Source of the DNA: Mycobacteroides chelonae
GTDB lineage: Bacteria; Actinomycetota; Actinomycetes; Mycobacteriales; Mycobacteriaceae
Direction of reading: 5' to 3'
DNA length: 64,000 nucleotides
Assembly (NCBI RefSeq): GCF_016767715.1
Contig: NZ_CP050145.1
Span: forward strand, 3,100,001-3,164,000
Positions 61,826-64,000 of this stretch are shown one piece after another. Each line of letters begins with the position of its first letter. Positions within the stretch are counted from its first letter, which is position 1. Below the pieces are notes generated by a model. That model saw nothing but the letters and a program-made list of their open reading frames with translations, was not told where the DNA came from and did no database searches. The position numbers were made by a program, and so were the translations under genes.

Positions 61826-62137
61826 ATGCCCACTGTGGTGGCGTTCCTGTATCCCCAGCCCGACAAGCGCGACGAGGTTCGTGCCGCACTCCTGGAGACC
61901 ATTCCCCAGGTCCACGACGAGGCGGGCTGCAATCTCTACTCCCTGCACGAGGCACACGATCGCTTCGTCTTCGTCGAGTCGTGGGCGAGTAACGAAGCAC
62001 TCGCGGAGCATGGGAAAGCGCCGGCCGTCACCGCGATGTTCGGCAAGGTAGGACCGCTACTCAGTCAGGCGCCGGAAATCGTTGTCGCCGAAGCGCTTCC
62101 CGCAGGCGATCCGGCCAAGGGCGATCTGACCCACTGA
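61826..62137 (+). CDS. Antibiotic biosynthesis monooxygenase (ABM) domain protein
   Basis: A 103-residue ferredoxin-like ABM protein: VVAFLYPQPDKRDEVRAALLETIPQVHDEAGCNLYSLHEAHDRFVFVESWASNEALAEH is the family. Members act as quinol or anthrone monooxygenases without cofactor. It corresponds to the gene I recall as Rv2749. It is followed by the SDR gene after one base, so both are in one operon and may act on the same substrate. Confidence 0.88.
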   Translation: MPTVVAFLYPQPDKRDEVRAALLETIPQVHDEAGCNLYSLHEAHDRFVFVESWASNEALAEHGKAPAVTAMFGKVGPLLSQAPEIVVAEALPAGDPAKGDLTH

Positions 62138-62138
62138 C

Positions 62139-62957
62139 ATGGGCAAGCTGGATGGCAAGGTCGCGTTCATCACCGGGGCGGCCCGCGGCCAGGGCCGCGC
62201 CCACGCCATCAAGCTGGCGTCCGAGGGAGCCAACGTCATCGCGGTGGACATCTGCGCACAGATACCCTCCGTGGAGTACCCGATGGCCACCGCGGAGGAT
62301 CTCGATCTCACGGTCAAGGAAGTCGATGCCCTGGGGCGTGCCATCTCGGCACACGAGGCCGATGTGCGCGATCGGCAGGCATTGCAAAGCGCCTTCGACG
62401 CCGGTGTCCAGGCCCTTGGGCCGGTCGACATCGTGATTGCGAACGCCGGTATCGCCACCCTCACTCCAGAAAGCGGCGAGGATGGCTGGACCGATGTGCT
62501 CGATGTCAATCTCACCGGGGTGTATCACACGATCGAGGTGGCCCGGCCGTCGATGGTCGAGCGCGGCGCGGGCGGATCGATCGTGCTGACCAGCTCGGTG
62601 GCCGGCCTGACCGGCATGGTGATGAATACTCCCGGTGGACTGGCCTATACCGCCGCTAAACACGGGCTGGTCGGGCTCATGCGGTCCTATGCCAACATGC
62701 TTGCGCCACACAGTATCCGGGTGAACACGATTCACCCGGGCGGTGTCGCGACCCCCATGCTGGTGAACCCGGTGACAGAAGAGCTGTTCGCCAACGGCGC
62801 GCCCGAAGGCATGTCCGATACCGGCCATGCCTTGCCGGTGGTTCTCATGCCCGCCGAGGACATGGCCAACGCCGTGGCCTGGCTGGTGTCCGAGGATGCG
62901 CGGTACGTCACCGGCGTCGCACTCCCCGTCGATGCCGGGTTCACCAACAGGCGCTAG
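62139..62957 (+). CDS. Short-chain dehydrogenase, mycofactocin-coupled type
   Basis: A 272-residue Rossmann oxidoreductase. NAD site GAARGQGRAHAIKLASEGANVIAVDICAQI (about 12-41), NAGIA, the catalytic Ser in LTSSVAG, and Tyr-Lys in AYTAAKHG are all present. The GAARGQGRAHA motif plus the short extra segment after VDIC (PSVEYPMATAEDLDLTVKEVDALG) mark the mycofactocin-associated SDR subfamily, which keeps its nicotinamide bound and passes electrons to the redox peptide mycofactocin. It matches the gene I recall as Rv2750. Confidence 0.9.
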   Translation: MGKLDGKVAFITGAARGQGRAHAIKLASEGANVIAVDICAQIPSVEYPMATAEDLDLTVKEVDALGRAISAHEADVRDRQALQSAFDAGVQALGPVDIVIANAGIATLTPESGEDGWTDVLDVNLTGVYHTIEVARPSMVERGAGGSIVLTSSVAGLTGMVMNTPGGLAYTAAKHGLVGLMRSYANMLAPHSIRVNTIHPGGVATPMLVNPVTEELFANGAPEGMSDTGHALPVVLMPAEDMANAVAWLVSEDARYVTGVALPVDAGFTNRR

Positions 62958-62959
62958 AC

Positions 62960-63835
62960 ATGTCACGGAAAAATCCCGCCGCGCAGACTGCGTACGGCCC
63001 CATGGCCATCGCAGCCATCGAGCAGCATGAGCCGCCCGGGTCCCGGATCGTCGACGACGACCTGGCGGCCCGGATCCTGCCCACCGCGTCACGGTGGTTT
63101 GTCCGCCTCACCGCGTGGACGACGCTGCGGAACCTGTTGATCACGCTGGCGGAGAGAAGCGGCCAAGGCGCCTGGTCCATCTTTGTGTGCCGTAAGCGTT
63201 ACATCGATGATCAGTTGGCCTCGTGGGCAGACATTGCGGAAGCGGTCGTCAATTTGGGTGCGGGAATGGACAGCCGGGGATGCCGACTGTCCCGAACCTC
63301 GTCGATACCGGTCTTCGAAGTCGATCAGCCGGTGAACATCGCGGCCAAACGACGTGCGATCCAGCAGGCGGTGGGCGTTCTACCGCCGTCGGTGCACCTG
63401 GTGGCCGTCCACTTCCAGCATGACAATCTGTCCGACGCACTGCTGCGGGCCGGGCACGATCGCACCTCACGCACCTTCTTCATCTGGGAGGGCGTCACGC
63501 AGTACCTCTCCGAGCCCGCGGTTCGGGCGACGCTGGACTATCTGAGCACCGCTGCACCAGGCAGTCGCCTCGCCTTCACCTACGTGCAACGCGATTTCAT
63601 AGACGGTTCGAACCTGTACGGGAACACCATGCTGTACAAACGTTTTCGGATGCGCAGCCAGGTATGGATGTTCGGTCTCTCCCCTGCCGCGGTGGCGCCA
63701 CTGCTCGCCGAGTACGGCTGGCGGGTGCTCGAGGATGTCAGCGGGCCCGAATTCCAGACGCGTTATCTGGCGCCCGCTGGACGCAGGCTCTCGACCACCG
63801 AGCTCGAACGGACCGTGCTCGCGGAAAAGTCTTAG
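62960..63835 (+). CDS. SAM-dependent methyltransferase, LCM/TIGR00027-like family
   Basis: A 291-residue class I methyltransferase. NPAAQTAYGPMAIAAIEQ at the start, CRKRYIDDQLASW, AEAVVNLGAGMDSRGCRLS (SAM-binding GAGxD) and IPVFEVDQPVNIAAKRRAIQQ (acidic loop) identify the leucine-carboxyl-methyltransferase-like family common in mycobacteria; FIWEGVTQYLSEPAVRATL is a further family segment. Methyl acceptor unknown. It matches Rv2751 in position. The stop overlaps the rnj stop as TTAG (63832-63835). Confidence 0.9.
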   Translation: MSRKNPAAQTAYGPMAIAAIEQHEPPGSRIVDDDLAARILPTASRWFVRLTAWTTLRNLLITLAERSGQGAWSIFVCRKRYIDDQLASWADIAEAVVNLGAGMDSRGCRLSRTSSIPVFEVDQPVNIAAKRRAIQQAVGVLPPSVHLVAVHFQHDNLSDALLRAGHDRTSRTFFIWEGVTQYLSEPAVRATLDYLSTAAPGSRLAFTYVQRDFIDGSNLYGNTMLYKRFRMRSQVWMFGLSPAAVAPLLAEYGWRVLEDVSGPEFQTRYLAPAGRRLSTTELERTVLAEKS

Positions 63836-64000
63836 TCGACCGTCAGCACGGTCGGCACGATCATGGGCTGGCGGCGATAGGTCTCGCCAACCCACTTGCC
63901 CACCACGCGCCGCACCGACTGCGCGATGCGGCCGGTATCGGTGACCGACTGTTCGGCAAGTGAATTCAACTCGGTGATCACCATTTCGGTCACCGGGTCC
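63832..64000 (-). CDS. rnj: Ribonuclease J (C-terminal end only, runs off the right edge)
   Basis: 56 codons are visible on the minus strand, ending at TAA 63832-63834. The segment TGRIAQSVRRVVGKWVGETYRRQPMIVPTVLTVD is the C-terminal domain tail of mycobacterial RNase J (beta-CASP exo/endonuclease for mRNA decay and rRNA processing). The place is that of Rv2752c, downstream of the ABM-SDR-methyltransferase genes. The catalytic metallo-beta-lactamase domain lies outside the window. Confidence 0.85.
   Translation of the reverse strand, partial: DPVTEMVITELNSLAEQSVTDTGRIAQSVRRVVGKWVGETYRRQPMIVPTVLTVD

Noticed and set aside
1..64000. tRNA, rRNA, CRISPR arrays, insertion sequences, phage genes
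   Set aside because: I looked for CCA-ended cloverleaf genes, regular short repeats, transposase-like ORFs and integrase or capsid proteins and found none I could support.

Overview
The window is a piece of chromosome from a mycobacterium. The gene order sigA - sigB - ideR - sthA - (PAC2, alpha/beta hydrolase, PhzF) - nrdR - lexA - hflX - dapF - miaA - miaB - recX - recA - (DUF3046, glycosyltransferase, epoxide hydrolase) - pspM - pspA - clgR - pgsA - argA - ftsK - (ABM, SDR, methyltransferase) - rnj follows the block I recall as Rv2703-Rv2752c in M. tuberculosis, with lineage-specific insertions. Moderately high GC, an intein-free recA, and the added gluABCD and fatty-acid genes suggest a rapid grower, most likely near the abscessus-chelonae group. 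That placement is inference. I saw no rRNA, tRNA, insertion sequence, phage or CRISPR.

Layout. 1-1140: 3' part of sigA. 1141-2011: no intact gene; a decayed TauE/SafE transporter. 2012-9122: accessory metabolism (two unknown proteins sharing a helical domain, Ogt, a membrane protein, a mercuric-reductase-like flavoprotein, VOC, LLM, Rid, and a FadR regulator with a di-iron hydroxylase). 9119-10603: a three-gene MNIO (DUF692) operon ending in a 56-residue one-helix peptide not expected in a routine annotation. 10646-16038: small conserved actinobacterial genes around sigB and ideR. 16275-18570: a DUF1611/racemase pair whose ribosome-binding site lies inside a perfect hairpin. 18578-25948: sthA, nrdR, a LysM division regulator and lexA. 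25945-38512: acyl-CoA dehydrogenase, molybdoenzyme, hflX, the dapF-miaA operon and miaB. 38583-45559: gluABCD, a CGNR-controlled VOC/flavin-oxidase operon and a secreted protein. 45577-48731: recX-recA, DUF3046 and a glycosyltransferase. 48773-50706: four tandem limonene-epoxide-hydrolase-like genes in an A-B-A-B pattern. 50703-53207: the phage-shock-like clgR-pspA-pspM operon. 53392-57762: pgsA, argA and ftsK. 57890-60451: two paralogous secreted proteins flanking an MpaB-type oxygenase. 60617-64000: TetR regulator, membrane protein, ABM, SDR, methyltransferase and the rnj 3' end.

Regulation that can be read. DNA damage: LexA boxes lie before lexA, the LysM gene and recA, and PafBC-type promoters before recA and probably the LysM gene. 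Envelope stress: the same ECF-type promoter (GGAAC[C/T], 17 bases, GTTG) precedes sigB and clgR-pspA. About twenty genes carry a TANNNT -10 element 6-7 bases before the start codon, the layout of leaderless mycobacterial transcripts; this fixes several uncertain starts. Many genes overlap by four bases, both head-to-tail (ATGA/GTGA) and tail-to-tail (CTAG/TTAG).
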